A stretch of 64,000 bases of DNA. Origin: Unio delphinus (lineage: Eukaryota; Mollusca; Bivalvia; Unionida; Unionidae). Positions 1 through 15,879 of this stretch are shown here, piece by piece. Numbering within the stretch: position 1 is the first letter of the stretch; each line of letters begins with the position of its first letter. Where the stretch lies: the NCBI GenBank assembly GCA_029339505.1, contig JAQISU010000248.1, forward strand, positions 124,001-188,000. Reading direction: 5' to 3'. Under the pieces are notes generated by a model, which was not told the DNA's origin, ran no database searches, and saw nothing but the letters and a program-made list of their open reading frames with translations. A program made the translations under genes and the position numbers.

Positions 1-125
1 TAACTGAGATCCTTATATACGATGACTAGTTTTATCTTCCTATCGATCGTAGCCACTATAAAATATATTTGTTTGGAAAACGTATTTGATCTCCATTGAT
101 GAAAGTTCTAAATAACCATAGTTAA
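1..125. repeat. Dispersed repeat, copy 1 (partner at 50575-50730)
   Basis: The first 125 bases closely match 50575-50730: both contain 'atacgatgactagtttta', 'gtagccactata' and 'tccattgatgaaagttct', in the same order and orientation, with a small insertion in the second copy. This is an uncharacterised interspersed repeat; the left edge lies outside the window. Confidence 0.75.
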
Positions 126-3324
<3,199 letters not shown>

Positions 3325-3488
3325 GAAAAAAGAGCAGAAATGCACCCAGATTTTCAGAAAAAGGTGGTGATTTCACGTAACATGGATTTGGCCATCCAGG
3401 AAGTATTAAACCTCGTTATCCGAGATTTTGTGCTGAGTTGGTTTCAGGATTTATCAAGAGACCAGGAAACTATGCTAACATTTCTCAA
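3325..3488 (+). CDS. Host exon: PXA domain of a sorting nexin (SNX25/SNX13-type)
   Basis: A 164-bp exon preceded by a strong acceptor (ctgtccttattatttcag) and followed by a consensus donor (gtgagt). One frame is open through it and encodes about 54 residues including 'VISRNMDLAIQEVLNLVIRD' followed by 'FVLSWFQDLSRDQE'. The pattern of a basic start, an amphipathic helix, then RDF/Y-V-x-x-W-F/Y and L-S-x-D is the signature of the PXA domain, the N-terminal lipid-associated helical domain of endosomal sorting nexins. Which paralogue (SNX25, SNX13, SNX14, SNX19) is inference; SNX25 seems closest. No other exon of the gene was recognised nearby, so introns must be long. Confidence 0.7.
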
Positions 3489-3528
3489 GTGAGTATACTC
3501 AGGAAATGTCCAAGTCAGCATGTGAATA

Positions 3529-3863
3529 CAGTATAACATGTCTTGAGAGACCATCCTTTTGCCAACAAGAAGTTATATTCCATAGTAGGTGGTCTCATTA
3601 CAGATCAGAATACTAACTGATTATTCAGTGGATTAAAATTATTGTCTCTCAAGACAGGTGACATATCGTGACAGTAGTCTTGCAAGACAGTTTTTAGCAT
3701 ATTGGTTACTTCATTGTGTATACAGTAAAACCTGTCTGGAGAGACTGCCTGTATTGAGAGACCAGAATTTCCATGCACAGATTTATTAATTATATAGTGT
3801 TATGACCTATTATGAGAGACCATGTGTCTTGAGACTATTATTTTTGGGCAGATGGTTCTACTG
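3529..3863. mobile_element. MITE with CAGTA..AAC ends and TA target duplication (mariner-like)
   Basis: The left end reads TA-CAGTATAAC and the right end, reverse-complemented, reads CAGTAGAAC followed by TA, giving short inverted ends bounded by TA dinucleotides (3527-3528 and 3864-3865). The interior repeats 'cttgagagacc'-like motifs and an extra end-like 'cagtaaaacctgtct' near 3722. No transposase is present. TA duplication is typical of Tc1/mariner-mobilised MITEs. It lies in the intron right after the sorting-nexin exon. Confidence 0.55.
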
Positions 3864-3984
3864 TACCATGTAAGAAATTGATATAATATCCTGTGACAAT
3901 CAAATTTTTCTTGTTCAGTTAGGGTTTATGTACACATTAAATTCAGGGTCTGTTGTGCATAATGTAAAGTAGTTGTTGTATTTT

Positions 3985-4213
3985 TAGGTTTTAACACCAT
4001 TTTTCAGCAAAAGATAGGCTATACATGGTGGCCATTATAAATGATGAAGGAAGAAACTGGGAAAGAACCACCAACACACGAGAAGCTACTGGCAAGCTTT
4101 CTCACATACCCACATTGGCTGAGCCCAAGACTCAAACCCATGCAGACAGAGGTGAGATGTCAGTGATCTGTAACAGTGAGCACTTAAGACCACTCGGCCA
4201 CTCGGGAACCCCC
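3985..4213 (-). mobile_element. tRNA-derived SINE, family A, copy 1
   Basis: On the minus strand the copy begins with a class-II tRNA-like head: A box 'tggccgagtggtct' and about 50 nt later a B-box-like 'gggtttgagtct', followed by a body with 'agaaagcttgccagtagctt' and 'gccaccatgtatagcctatc'. The same order recurs at 15880-16108 and, interrupted by an LTR element, at 55690-59738. The A box resembles tRNA-Ser/Leu. The apparent open frame on the plus strand here is a chance reading of the SINE. Confidence 0.75.
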
Positions 4214-4999
4214 TAATGCAAAGTAGTCATGATTTTATATTAGTAACTACTTACTTGGAGCTGGAAGAAGTCATACAATTCCTAGTACACCTGAGTCATA
4301 AACCGAAATTGACCCAAATATCATGAACGTCGTTAATTGGCACATGAAGTGTAAAATACAGTTAATTCTTACTCGGGATTTGCTGGCTGCTCGATACAGC
4401 ATATTTGCGAGTTACTAAGTTTAGTATATTTTGTTTATACAATCGATAAACATCATTATGCAGAAACAGAAAATTGGGGGTGTTTATAAAACACATATCC
4501 CCTAGCTCATTCTCTTCATCCCAGCAATATATGTGATGGAATAATCTCTCACAAGGATTAATACATATATATACTAGGGACTAATGGATATCTATTACAG
4601 AGACTAATACATATCATTTACTTGTACATGAATTGTACATATCTGTCACAGGGAATAATATATCACACAGAATAATAAATATGTATTACAGTGATAATTA
4701 CATTCTGATGTCTCAATCACATATATGTAAAAGGACAAATCCATATAGATTAACATTATATTGGCTAATACATATCTAACACAGGGATTAATACTTATAT
4801 GCCAAAAGGATTAATTTGTAATCCAAACAGACACAGATCAATCTTGAATTGAATCATCTCAGTAAGGAATTCTGTTTACAGTGCCGTATTAGAGTAGGCA
4901 CCGGTCTATGGGCCACACGCCTTTGACAACGGATCAAAAAAAATTTGAATTGATTTGATCTTGAAAGAAAAGTACAATCAAGCTTTCTCAATTTGTTTC

Positions 5000-5172
5000 C
5001 AAACAATAGTGCGTGTGTGTGTGATTTTGGACTTTTAACGTATGGTTTTCAGTCATAATGCTATGAGGTCTGCAAAGTTGCAGTTATTTTGATGTCTAGC
5101 ACTGAGGCACCATGTTGCAGACACGTAGCATAATGTCCCATCCAGTCACATTATCATAACACCAGGGCGATC
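5000..5172 (-). mobile_element. SINE family B, 3' part, copy 1
   Basis: Read on the minus strand it contains 'gataatgtgactgg', 'gggacattatgctacgtgtc' and ends in a (CA)n tail. The same order occurs at 13745-14070 (minus) and 45490-45795 (plus). The tRNA-like head is not recognisable in this copy. Confidence 0.6.
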
Positions 5173-7251
5173 AGAATGTTTTTCTTTTGTTATTATAAGT
5201 ATTATTTTTCAAATAGATATCAATTTGACAAGAAATTGCCCATTATGAACGAACATGGTGATGAATGCTTATAATATAAAATTTCGGCACTTACTATATA
5301 ATAGATTCAATATTGGTTTAAACATAGATCTGGAGAAGAAAGAAATACAGTAACCACATTAAAAATTGATGATTGGCTATAAATGTTACATTATGATCTT
5401 ATAATTTCCACACACCAGGCAATTAGATTATGTGGGATGGGTAGGAATGAATAAAGACAAACTATACTATAGCATTCTGGAAACATAATAGGTGACGAAA
5501 CGTGGTCCATGCAAAACAGAAAATGTGATTTATGTCATCAAACAAGATTCGCAGCCTTCAATATTTTTAATCTTTGATCACATCTCTATTTTATTACGAA
5601 ATAGATTAATGTCTTTCTCTGGTTTTGTACGTCGCTAACAGCTATTTTGCCATTTTATCATCAGAGTACAAACCAATGAATTAAAGTATCCATGACTTTG
5701 CAATACTAATTTTATTAGATCCAAAATCGCGTAATAGTGAACTTGTATGTACAGAAAGAATATTCCCATACAGGTTAGATAATTTTGAATTTGTCCTTTG
5801 GTGTGATTCTATCGCAGGTCTGAGATTTGGTAGTATTCGTTTGCTCTATATTAGTGCACTATATATTATCTTGCATCCGCTGGAAAGAACCATGGATAGA
5901 ACTTTTCACTCTGTCTGGTTTATACAGTACGCAAATTGTGGATTACGGATTATCCACAAAATCCGGTGGATGTGGAAGCTGGGCAAAGTATTTAGAGTCC
6001 ACTACGAGTAGTGAATGTCCATTGCGTCTGATGGATTTCGCTTAAATCAGTTGAACGGTTATTCAAGATAATGGAACTTACTCTCGGATTTGTTGGTGGC
6101 CATCGTGAGTTTTATGACACACCTAGTTAGTTGACACATTAAACAAACAGATGGGAGAAACATACAAACGAGCATAAAAAAGGTTTAAAGTTCTTGGTCA
6201 TTCTTTATGAACAAAATTGCTTAACTGCACTATACATGGAGTCGTAAAAGTACATCTACCCTTTATCAAATACACATGCGAGGATTTACGGGTTGTTCTG
6301 CATGAAGATGTAAGTTTGGTGCTCTTTCTCAATATGATATTTCATCAATTGCTGATTATACTGTTTATTAATTTGTCATAATTTCCGTTTATTATCCATA
6401 ATATTTCATAACCTTCTTTAAACAAATTATTGAAAGCAGTTTATAAATAAAAAATGAAAATCCCCATCGTTTTACAAATACAGTAGAAGATAGTTATCAT
6501 TGGCATCATCCATTATTTAGATAACATTTCATCAAAGTTTATATTGTCAACTAATTATTACACATAGCGTTTACAAACGGAATGCTGTACTGTATACATA
6601 TATCGTGTACATGTAATTAAAGTACAGTTTATATAATATGTAGGATAATTTATTGAGTTTGTTGGCATGAATAAAGCAGCACCATGTATTGACATAATAC
6701 AAAACAAGATACATGAACTATGATAGAAAATATCAGTGATTAGTTTGATAGTACGATTATAATAAAATTGTGTTCAGTGCTCATCTGTATTAATAATGGC
6801 TGTTCGTGCCATACAAAGATCGATTTGTTTTGTTCGGCACTTTTTGAGAGATACTGGAGTGAACGTTTTATTTTAAAATATGCCACTTTGCTTAATAACG
6901 GTCGTTGATGAAGGTGTCGAACATAGATGGTATTTTGTTTAGCATATATTTCAAAATAAATACATATTAACTTGTGAATCAAAATATGTTTGGTGTTTAT
7001 GAGGGAAACATATTTAAACTCATAATAAGGACTGAAAAACTCATCGAGGTATAAGTTGTGATATTTTCAAATAAAATTGGTATATAAACTAACCGTAGAA
7101 CGGATTTATTCCCCATGTTAATCTTTCATCACATGAAACAATACCCACAACAATGTTCCATAAGCTATTCAGAATGTGTCCCTGGTCGATAGTGGATGGG
7201 AGTTGGTGTGTGCAGGCATGGCGATCGCGATGTAGTAATATTTGTTGCTGT

Positions 7252-7312
7252 TGTAGGGTTTAACAACAGTATTCAACACACGATAGGCTATACATGGCAG
7301 CCAGTATTAATG
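7252..7312 (-). mobile_element. SINE family A, 3' fragment
   Basis: The plus strand reads 'gtagggtttaacaacagtat' then 'cgataggctatacatggc', which is the 3' tail region of family A SINEs on the minus strand (compare 55690-55745). The head is absent: a truncated copy. Confidence 0.6.
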
Positions 7313-7834
7313 GTGGATAAATGTCATTAATCCAATCCAGCAAATTAACCTTTATTTTCACCACAGCGGTCAAAAACCCTTACATATAAAATTCATTAGA
7401 CGGAAGTAGCCCAGTCTACCGCGGGCTGAATAACATGATGAAAGTAATTTCACAAGATAAAATGTTTAGCTTGCTTTTTATTTCAGATTGTATCATTTCA
7501 AAAATTTATATTAATTTTGCAGAACATAAATATGTAGCTAAAGTTCGTATGTAGAAATAACGTTCCATAATGTCATCACAATTCAAAATATTAAAGACGG
7601 ACGCTGGACCTGGTAGATTGAAAGAAATTGTCATCGATTTTTTTAGAGGTTGCCACCTGGTAAGATTATCTGTTGTTTGTACTAATATTTTTTTCTCTTC
7701 TTCAGAAACTAATAGTGGACAAGAGAATATGATACTTGTATGAGATGTACTATTTATTATGATGATAATGATTAAGAAAATAAAACAGGAAAGGAGAATA
7801 TACTGTATACCATTAATTAACCATTGATAATGAA

Positions 7835-7853
7835 GTGTGTGTGTGTGTGTGTG

Positions 7854-7888
<35 letters not shown>
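7835..7888. repeat. (GT)n(GA)n microsatellite
   Basis: A pure GT run is followed by 'atga' and a pure GA run. Open frames across it on the minus strand (Leu-Ser and His-Thr repeats) are artefacts. Confidence 0.95.
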
Positions 7889-7891
<3 letters not shown>

Positions 7892-9613
7892 GTTGTGACT
7901 GATAAAATAAATACGAAATACATAGCAATTACTGAAATTGCGAGAGAGAACAACATGATTCTTGTATAATTTTCTGATGATGATAGAGAGAACAGAGATG
8001 AATGAAAAATTACTTATATTTAACAGTCTAGTTCCCTATTTATATTAACGGTACAACCTAGAACGTCTGGAAACATTTTTACCATACCCAGGTATACAGT
8101 CAAAGTCAGTGCTTACATTTTGCTCTTTATTTACACTTGCTGATAATAATCTTTCTTAAGTGACTACAGAAATTGTTACTAATAACTTATCTTAAAATCT
8201 GCAAAGACTTCAGATTAGTCTATTGTCAATTTAATCCTTAAGCACCTGTTTCAGAGCTAGTTTTAACCTCACATGCCCTTTTAATATTTTCCAACCAATA
8301 AGCCTACTATATTTGTTGTTAATCATTAACAGTCTGGTACAATGTGAGTCAGGAATTCAGCAGCTACAAGACATTTCCAAGTTTAACATGAGTTTCAGTT
8401 TTATGAGGTTTTCATTTTCAATTGTAAATTTGAATTGGAGACGTGGATGAAAAATGCTTCCGATCACAGGGCAGTGAGAGCACATGAGCTTATGGTTAAA
8501 ATACATTTCCTTGTTTTAAGATATTTTCGGTTTTGTGAAGTTCTTTTTGAAAAGTGTAAAATTGACATCGGGGGATAAAAATTTGTCTTAGTTCTGGAGC
8601 AGATGAAGTGAGTTGCAGTTTTATGAGGGTTTTTTGAAAGTGTAACATTGAAATTGGGGATGGGGATGAAAATCTGTTTCAGATTCAGGAGCAGAAGGAT
8701 TTCAGATTAAAATGCATTTCCAACTTTTAAGTTAGTTTCAGCTTTACGAGGTTTGTTTAAAGTGTAAAATTTAAATTGGTGATGAACATTTTCTTTAACT
8801 TCTTGATTAGAGAGCTTTCATTATATAATATTAAAGAAGGAAACACTCAGGAACTCCCTCCTCAAATTTGGTCTTGAATGGATTACTGTTCAGCGAGTTC
8901 AGTTTTGAAGGATTTTAATGTTTATTTGGTTGGTTGTTTAGGACACAGCAAGTATGTTTTCCATGCTGAGAGATAATTAAATTACAATAGCTGACCTCTG
9001 CCGATCGGATGAATTCACACCACTCTGGCTGGATATTCTTGTGCAAATCTGTAAAATTAACTAAGTCTCTTTTTGAGAGTCAAAGATATTCAACTCACAT
9101 TGGAAAGAGACAAGGATGTTCAAGATGATGGTAACTTACACATAAAAATGTGAGCCAAAAGGTGTTCACAACACTAAAAATATTGTACATGCCAATTGCT
9201 AATTAACAAATTACAGAAATGCTATGTTCGAAATAGGGTATATTAATGAATTCAAGAAAATGTTATGAAGCTGCAATAATTCATATTATTGTTATTGCAT
9301 AGTGTGACATAGGAACATATTTACAGTACAAACACATGTAGAGTAATGAAGAACTCATCTGGTAATTTGTAATAAGAGAAAATATAATGAAGCCCAATTA
9401 AAAGTTAGCTGAAATTGTACAACAAAATATTTGAGTGCATAAAGCAGATGAAATATACCACTTTGATATGGACAATTTCAGTTTTTTTTGCCAATGTGCA
9501 CAATCTGAATTGTATCATTTGTAAGCCAACATAAAACGATGTTGCATATTTTCCTTAAGTTTTATTGGAAACTATATTAAAGATATTCTTATTTTCCTTC
9601 CATCCCATTTCCA
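7889..9613. other. Non-coding host DNA with a degenerate tandem repeat at 8371-8790
   Basis: Three to four diverged units of about 110-160 bases each contain 'gtttcagttttatgagg', 'aagtgtaaaattgaaattgg' and 'ggatgaaaatctgtttcag'-like segments. No coding region was recognised in the remainder. Confidence 0.55.
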
Positions 9614-9669
9614 GGTATGTATGTATGCATGTATGTATGTATGTATGTATGTATGTATGTATGTATGTA

Positions 9670-9716
<47 letters not shown>
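9614..9716. repeat. (ATGT)n followed by (GT)n microsatellite
   Basis: About twelve ATGT tetramers run into a pure GT tract. Apparent proteins of Met-Tyr-Val-Cys or His-Thr repeats in several frames are shadows of it. Confidence 0.97.
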
Positions 9717-9720
<4 letters not shown>

Positions 9721-10014
9721 GTGAGAGCATTTTATTTACAACTTTTGAAAATAGCAGCAATATATACCGTAAATGGCATTTTCATAATGCATTCATTATT
9801 CTGAGCAAATTCAAGTAATCTATTGATACCGCATCATTATATCTCTCAATTAAAAGAGAACACAGATTATGCGTCGTGTTCGGTACGATTATTAGACCCT
9901 AACGCATATTTGCTGCAGGGTAGAAACCGGTCAAATTGACTACTTCCGTCTAATAGATTGTATTAAGTTTTTTTATAGTTGTTTTTACCGCATTAATGGC
10001 ATGGTCGTTTGAAA

Positions 10015-11035
10015 GTTATGCGTTGGTCGAAGCAGGACGTTTTACCGCCGGCCGTTTTGGCGCGACCGGTTTAAAGCCGTCCGTTTTGGCTCCGGCCACT
10101 TTGGCGCTGAGCAATGGTTATTCCTGTTGAGATGTAACCTTACATTAGTGGAGCAGGTAAGGACAACATTGATTAACTCAGCGATCAAACAGATGTAGTG
10201 TGTAAATGATGTGAAGAATAAACTTAAAATTATTCCAATAATCAGCCTGTGTGTTATTAAAATGACCTTAACTAAAACTATAAGGGAAACATAAAAGTGA
10301 CACGTTCTTGATTTGTAAAGTTTATTCAAACATCAACATAGGTTAAATGTTTGAAAGCTGATACCTATTTCCAAATATCATTCACAATCTTGTCCACTTC
10401 TGATTTTGCAACATCACTCCCATGATTATGTTAATTCATCAGTGGAATGAATTGGCCGTCTTCTGCAGCTGTGTGAAGACGGGCTTTATATTCATCTTTC
10501 AACTCGCAACGCCAAACTTTTTTAAGCTTATCGTCTCTGTATTAATTAAAAACATATTGATATCCCTTGTGCTCGTACTTTTCTTGACTACGCTTCGATT
10601 TCAAAATGCTCAATTACGAAAAAAATCTTTTACGTTAATATCTTCGACAGCAAACCTATATAAACAAACAACTATATAGAAATGGGTTTAAGCCTGAATG
10701 GCTAATCGTTAATCATTTGCGTTGACTTCTTTTACCTTATCATAGCTTTCATTTTCAAATATGAATAACACGTTAGACATCAAAAGGTTCAATTGTTAAT
10801 CCTTACGTGGTCATGACTCACAGGACAATATACCAATAGAGTCAATTATCTTAAGCGTACTGCTTATATTGTTATTTTTTAATTCTTTTGTAAATGCCGA
10901 CATGGTCTTTAATTATCTTAAGGATAATGTGTAATCTTTTGATGTTAATCCTCTTGTTGGTACCAAAACGGCGGGCGCCAAAACGGCCCAGCGCCAAGAC
11001 GTCACGGACCGTGCGTTGGTACGTCACTGTTTTTT
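10015..11035. mobile_element. Possible non-autonomous DNA element with GC-rich inverted ends
   Basis: The left block (10035-10115) contains 'ggccgttttggcgc' and 'cactttggcgctgagc'. The right block (10968-11025), reverse-complemented, contains 'cttggcgctgggccgttttg' and 'cgccgttttgg'. These GC-rich blocks contrast with the AT-rich interior and face each other, as in a MITE or foldback element. Exact ends and a target duplication were not identified. No transposase. Confidence 0.4.
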
Positions 11036-11242
11036 GAATGTATATGTGTAGTTTTTCAGTCTCTTTGCGAGCGATTCTGAAGCGATGAAAGACGCGTGAG
11101 AAAAGTTGAATCGAGCAGAGGGTTATGGTCACTGTTGCACTCCTTGTGTTCATTTATTTAACCGATAAGATGATTTCATGTTTTCAAAGATTTTGCCGTA
11201 CTTTATTGATAAAACGTCTGACTCCTGTGGTTTTTCGTGACT

Positions 11243-11245
<3 letters not shown>

Positions 11246-11312
<67 letters not shown>
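11246..11312. repeat. (AT)n microsatellite
   Basis: A pure alternating AT run of about 66 bases. Ile-Tyr-repeat frames across it are artefacts. Confidence 0.97.
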
Positions 11313-11314
<2 letters not shown>

Positions 11315-11369
11315 CCCATAATCTTATCAGTGGAATTCCAGATGGTCTTAATAAGGATGTTCTGTTACG

Positions 11370-11740
11370 CTGTTTCCGTTTCTAAATGTAGTTGCCCATT
11401 CTTGGTCCAACAAACCTACTACACATGCTCTTGGCCTCATTATTCATTGCCTGTCATCTGACCGATAGGGTTTATAATGGTCTAAATTTAGAAAGTAGCC
11501 GCGAGGTTATTCCCATTTCAAAATTTAGATGCTTATTCCTTGTCCAACTAGAATTATTCGTGCAATTTTATCTTTTATTGCTTATCATCATAGTGATAAC
11601 ATTTATAATGTTCTAAATTAAGAAAATTCTGTTAGGGTATTTTCATTTCTAAATTTAGATCTTTTTCCCGGTCCAACTAGTCTAGATATGATCATGGCCT
11701 AAAATGTATCGCCTATCATCTGATAGGTTTTTAATGTAGT
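11370..11740. repeat. Diverged ~127-bp tandem repeat, three units
   Basis: Three successive units share 'ttcc(g/c)tttc(t)aaattTag' followed by 'ttcttggtccaac' or 'cccggtccaactag', a 'gcctatcatctgat' segment and 'ttataatgttctaaatt'. Similarity is moderate, so the array is old. Confidence 0.55.
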
Positions 11741-13744
11741 TCCTGTATTTCATTCTTCTCCAGTTCTATGTTGAAATCGATATTGAACTGCACGTATGAT
11801 TATCACCTGTAATGTGTTATAATGTTGGATTCTTTTAGATTAATTATATGTATTGCATAACCCGTATTTACTATAGCTTTTCAAACAAGAATCATCTAAA
11901 ACTTAATAAAAACGCGTTCAAATTCCGTCTCTGAGACAAAAAATATCTATTAACATTTACTCACAACATAACGCTGGAATAAATTTCATGATGTAAAATG
12001 TTAAAAATAGCATTTTTACTATGCCTTTCAATGTAATGTGAATTATAAGTATACCAAGAGTTATCAAAGGTATGGTCATATGATCTGACAGACTGCCTTC
12101 GTAGGTAAACATGATTATAATCTTAAAATGTACCAATATGTATCAATGGTATGGTCTTATGATCTTGTTAGGATTAAAGTTTTAGTAAAATTAATAAGAT
12201 TGATATTTTCTTTTGAATTGAATTAAAGTAATGTTTTATTTGTTAAAAGATATTAAAGGTAATTTCATTTGTTTTTGTAACACAACTATATAGAATAGAA
12301 ATGGTTGTTGAGCAAGTAAAAAAGGGCAATGTATATAACCACACTATAACTCAAGTAAAAGTAGCTAGAACATTGCCAATATACAATGTTGTGTGAGATT
12401 GTATACGAAAAACATTATACATGAATTTTGCCTGCTCAGCTATAGTTCTAAGCTACATTAGTAAGAATATGTTTCTGACCTAGTGTTGGCATGAGTTCAA
12501 TTCAGTTAATGAAGCTGAAGTAAGATTTCTCTAGACGATACAGAAACAAGATGGCTTCCAACTAACGGATATCCATATTTGGTCTGACGTCGTTAAGGCC
12601 GGTGTAGATGATTACAGAATTGAGTCTTATGACGTAAGTAAGGTAGCTTTTACCTGTTAGAACTGGTCTCGACCGGGTTGTAGAGTTCGTAGTTTTCTGA
12701 CTAATGCGTAGAAGGGTATGACCTTACCTAACCCTGTATCTGGCCGCGAACGTATATATAGAAATGCGCAAATCAGGTCAGATCAGTTATAACGCATTAG
12801 CAGAGAACTGACGTTGACTCTTCAATTACAGGTAGGCATCTGTACAAGTTATAATTTCTTGTAAGAAATAAGTATTTTTAATGATTGAGATTTTTAATGG
12901 TAAAATTGTTTTGTGTGCAACATTACTATTGAATTCTTCATTTATAATACATTGTAATGGAATGCTTAAATGTTCTAAAGAATTTATATTTATGTAACTT
13001 TAATTATAAAGGTTTGAATTAGTTGAATTAGCTACCAACTTCATACTTGACTTAATGTTGAAATAAAGTATTTCTTAAGTAAGAAAGAGTAATTTCTAGC
13101 AATATATTCTAAATCAATATTCTTAATATTCTGTTTTAAAATGAGTAAAATGCATTAACTGTTATTACATTTAAGGCTTTTGCTATCTTGAAATTGATTG
13201 AGAATTAACTAGTAAATAATATTCTAAGGTGCAGAAGTTAATGAAGTTGGAAAGCTTAAAGATGAAAAATGTAATATGTATTTTATGAATTTTATTATAA
13301 AGTTTTAGAAGTGTTTCTAGAATGTAGTAATATATATGTGTGTTGATTATTTAAATAAAGTTATAACGCATTAGCAGAAAACTGACGTTGACTCTTCAAT
13401 TACAGATGTAGCTGTTTTATCATCGTGGCGCTCTCTTTAAGAGAGCCTGACTTCTTTCTTCTTTCTCTCTCTCTTACCATGGATATAGACGTTCCCCAAC
13501 TTACGAGTAATTCCTTCTCATAGCAAGAAATGAGAAGAAGGTTATGAAAAGCTAATCACAACACATAACAAGCAAAAACATTCATAACAATCTGACAGAC
13601 TGTCCTTTTGGGTAAACACGATTACGATCTTAAAAGTATCACATGGTTAACATGAGAGTGGCACTCTGAGGTAAAAAGGAAATATTCCTCATACTCGATA
13701 AATGCAATTCAGTGTTTAAAATTTCTGGGCTATATATCAAAACA
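11741..13744. other. Non-coding host DNA containing a precise 46-bp direct repeat
   Basis: A 46-bp sequence starting 'gttataacgcattagcag' and ending 'gactcttcaattacag' occurs at 12786-12831 and 13360-13405 with one mismatch. The first copy is followed by GTAGGC (donor-like) and preceded at about 12750 by a TATA-like 'gtatatatag'. Outside these, 12085-12150 and 13590-13650 also resemble each other ('atctgacagactg...ggtaaaca'). No coding capacity was recognised. Confidence 0.5.
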
Positions 13745-14070
13745 AGTGAACACAACTGTATGTGTGTGTGAGTGAAATTAAATTTTAAAGTAGCTTTAAC
13801 AATTGTACAGTCGTATTTGCTACGACGTCTGCAGTGTGGCAGTTTATACTACATGCATGTAACATGATGTCCAACCCAGTCACATTATCCTGACTCCGGA
13901 CCGACCAGTCCTAATTCTAATCTCTTAATGCTGAGCGCCTAGCTATATAGCTGTTAGTACCATTTTAAAGGTTTTTCCTGTGACTCGACCGGCGTTAGAG
14001 CCCGCGACATCCGGCATCCCATGCGAATCCTCGATCAATAGGCCAACAGAGCGGTCCAGAATAAAACTGA
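13745..14070 (-). mobile_element. SINE family B, full-length-like copy 2
   Basis: The minus strand shows a tRNA-like head ('gttggcctattgatcg' as a weak A box and 'gcgggctctaacgccgg' as a degenerate B box), 'gcgctcagcattaagag', 'gataatgtgactgggttgga', 'aaactgccacactgcag' and a (CA)-rich tail. The same block order occurs at 45490-45795. Confidence 0.6.
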
Positions 14071-14689
14071 GGTCCAGCGATAAAATTAATGCACTAATGA
14101 CGCAATAGTAAATTATATAAATGCGAGAACTGGGGAGAAAGTGAAACATGAGGATAGTCTTCACATTATGTATGACAAAGAAAACATGAGATTTAGAGTA
14201 ACTTACAATTTGATCTTAAAATTTCCACACACGAAGGAATTTGATTTTGTGGGATGGATGTCTGGGGATGGGTGAAGAAGGTTTTTTGTTGTTGTAAAAA
14301 ATGAACACAGTTCAATTCTTGAATTTAACTGTTTGATATGAAGACTTATAACTTCCTATTTAGTGACAATCAATGGATACGACATGGTTATAAAAATGTT
14401 CCCATCGTATAATAATATTATTTTAGGACGGCTTTAGGGGAAACTTTTGTCATGGTTTAGAGTTACACCATAATAATGGTTACATGTATATGGAATGTCA
14501 ACAGGGAAGAGAAAATATGGACGATTTTATATCAAAAGCACCCGCTTACATTTTTCCGTAAAACCCGACATCAGTCTCTACCTCAAAACATATAACTATT
14601 CTTCCATGTATCTGGCACTATATACACCGGTTAACTTGAACTACAGATGGAAACCGCATTTGAACCGCATGTGTTTGTACAAAACGATA

Positions 14690-15055
14690 AAATGATTCAA
14701 TTTAGGTCACACTCAAAATAGCTTGTCTTTGAATTCTTGTATAGCAGATTAAACGTTTGAATCTTTGAGTGTTAATATTTGGTTTAACCTGACTTCTAAT
14801 GCATCATGGAATATACTTGTATATTTTTCCATAGTAAATGGGTAATTGTTTGATAATGGGAAAGATGTCTTTTTTAAAAACTTGATCATTAATTTGAAGA
14901 AAAAAATTTAAATTCAGCCGAAACAAAGTATCGTCTTGAACTTGTATTCTTATATTGTAAAAAAAACACAACACTTTCTGTACGGCTTGACAGAAAGTTT
15001 CCAAGATGAAAATGGCCTAAAAGAGACAAGTTCGTGTTGTTGACTATATAAGACT
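14690..15055. repeat. Dispersed repeat D, copy 1 (partner 47880-48195)
   Basis: Shared segments in order: 'tttgtacaaaa', 'atagcttgtctttgaa', 'cttgatcattaatttgaa', 'gaacttgtattcttatattg', 'aatggcctaaaagagacaag' and 'gtgttgttgactata'. Family not recognised; it has no open frame shared by both copies. Confidence 0.7.
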
Positions 15056-15879
15056 TTTTTTTTTATAAACTATTATTGCAGGGAATAGTGTATGCGTGAG
15101 TGTATTTGCTCCCTACCATCTCAACGAATTCTCTACAAGGCAGTCAAATCATTATTGGATCGTTAAATACAGAAATATTTAATCGATATAGCTATAGCAA
15201 CGTAACGAGGGGCGCTTCGGTCGGGTCGACTGCCACCATCTTATTATTTTTGTACAGAGAGGGTACCCCTCTTTACGGGGCTCCCATTATTTGACTTTGA
15301 TTTGATAATTTCGTGAAAAGCGGAATAAATTGTACGTCATAACCTTAGTAAAGGAAACCATTTGGCATTTCTTTCAAACTATATGTTATTGGACACTTTT
15401 CAGAGAAAGCTTTTCAAGAAAAATCCACAAAATATGTGGATCATGGAGGGTTTCACGCGGGCGTGGTTTTATTTACAGATATAAATATGGAATGTGCCAA
15501 AAGTATATTGTACTAATTTTCCTTTTTCGGGAATAGAGATGTAATATAACATACCATCCGTGACATCTTTAACTGGATATGCGTGTCAGTTTTCTCCTTT
15601 GAGCAGCTGATAGAGGTAGCATCCACAGAATCTGACGTTATATCAATAAAGTTCAACGACATCTGTATTTATTGTACATATAAGCTCATTTATTGTAAGA
15701 TATTTTACTGAAAAGTGTCCGAGTCATTTGATAGCAACAATATATTCAATGAATATAAATATCGTTGCTACCACTACCAATAATCCGCAGTTCGTTCTTA
15801 TTATTACTGCTACAAAATAGTATCAGACCTGCTTGATACCAATAGATGTGAAATTTATCTAGTAGTTTGTTGGTTTTTT
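15056..15879. other. Non-coding host DNA
   Basis: No coding region, RNA gene or mobile element was recognised here. A short segment near 15640 ('gacgttatatcaataaagtt') resembles 11195-11230 and 49308-49345. Confidence 0.5.

Larger units (their letters stand above)
4220..7834. other. Non-coding host DNA; degenerate repeats
   Basis: No gene seen. At 4551-4815 a loose repeat of 'taatacatatctattacag' type recurs every 25-45 bases. The 5395-5470 segment resembles 14205-14280 ('atttccacacac...gtgggatgg'). The 7340-7432 segment ('aacctttattttcaccac...gacggaagtag') recurs at 17168-17262 and in reverse at 9895-9965, so it is part of a dispersed repeat. Confidence 0.5.

Noticed and set aside
4025..4216. 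Plus-strand open frame of 63 codons
   Set aside because: It runs through a family A SINE read backwards; the related SINE copies do not keep the frame.
7506..7928. 140-codon minus-strand frame
   Set aside because: It crosses the GA and GT microsatellite and has no recognisable domain.
9565..9818. Several protein-like frames with Met-Tyr-Val-Cys or His-Thr repeats
   Set aside because: They are translations of ATGT and GT microsatellites; the same applies at 11125-11461, 51796-52370 and 59664-59999.
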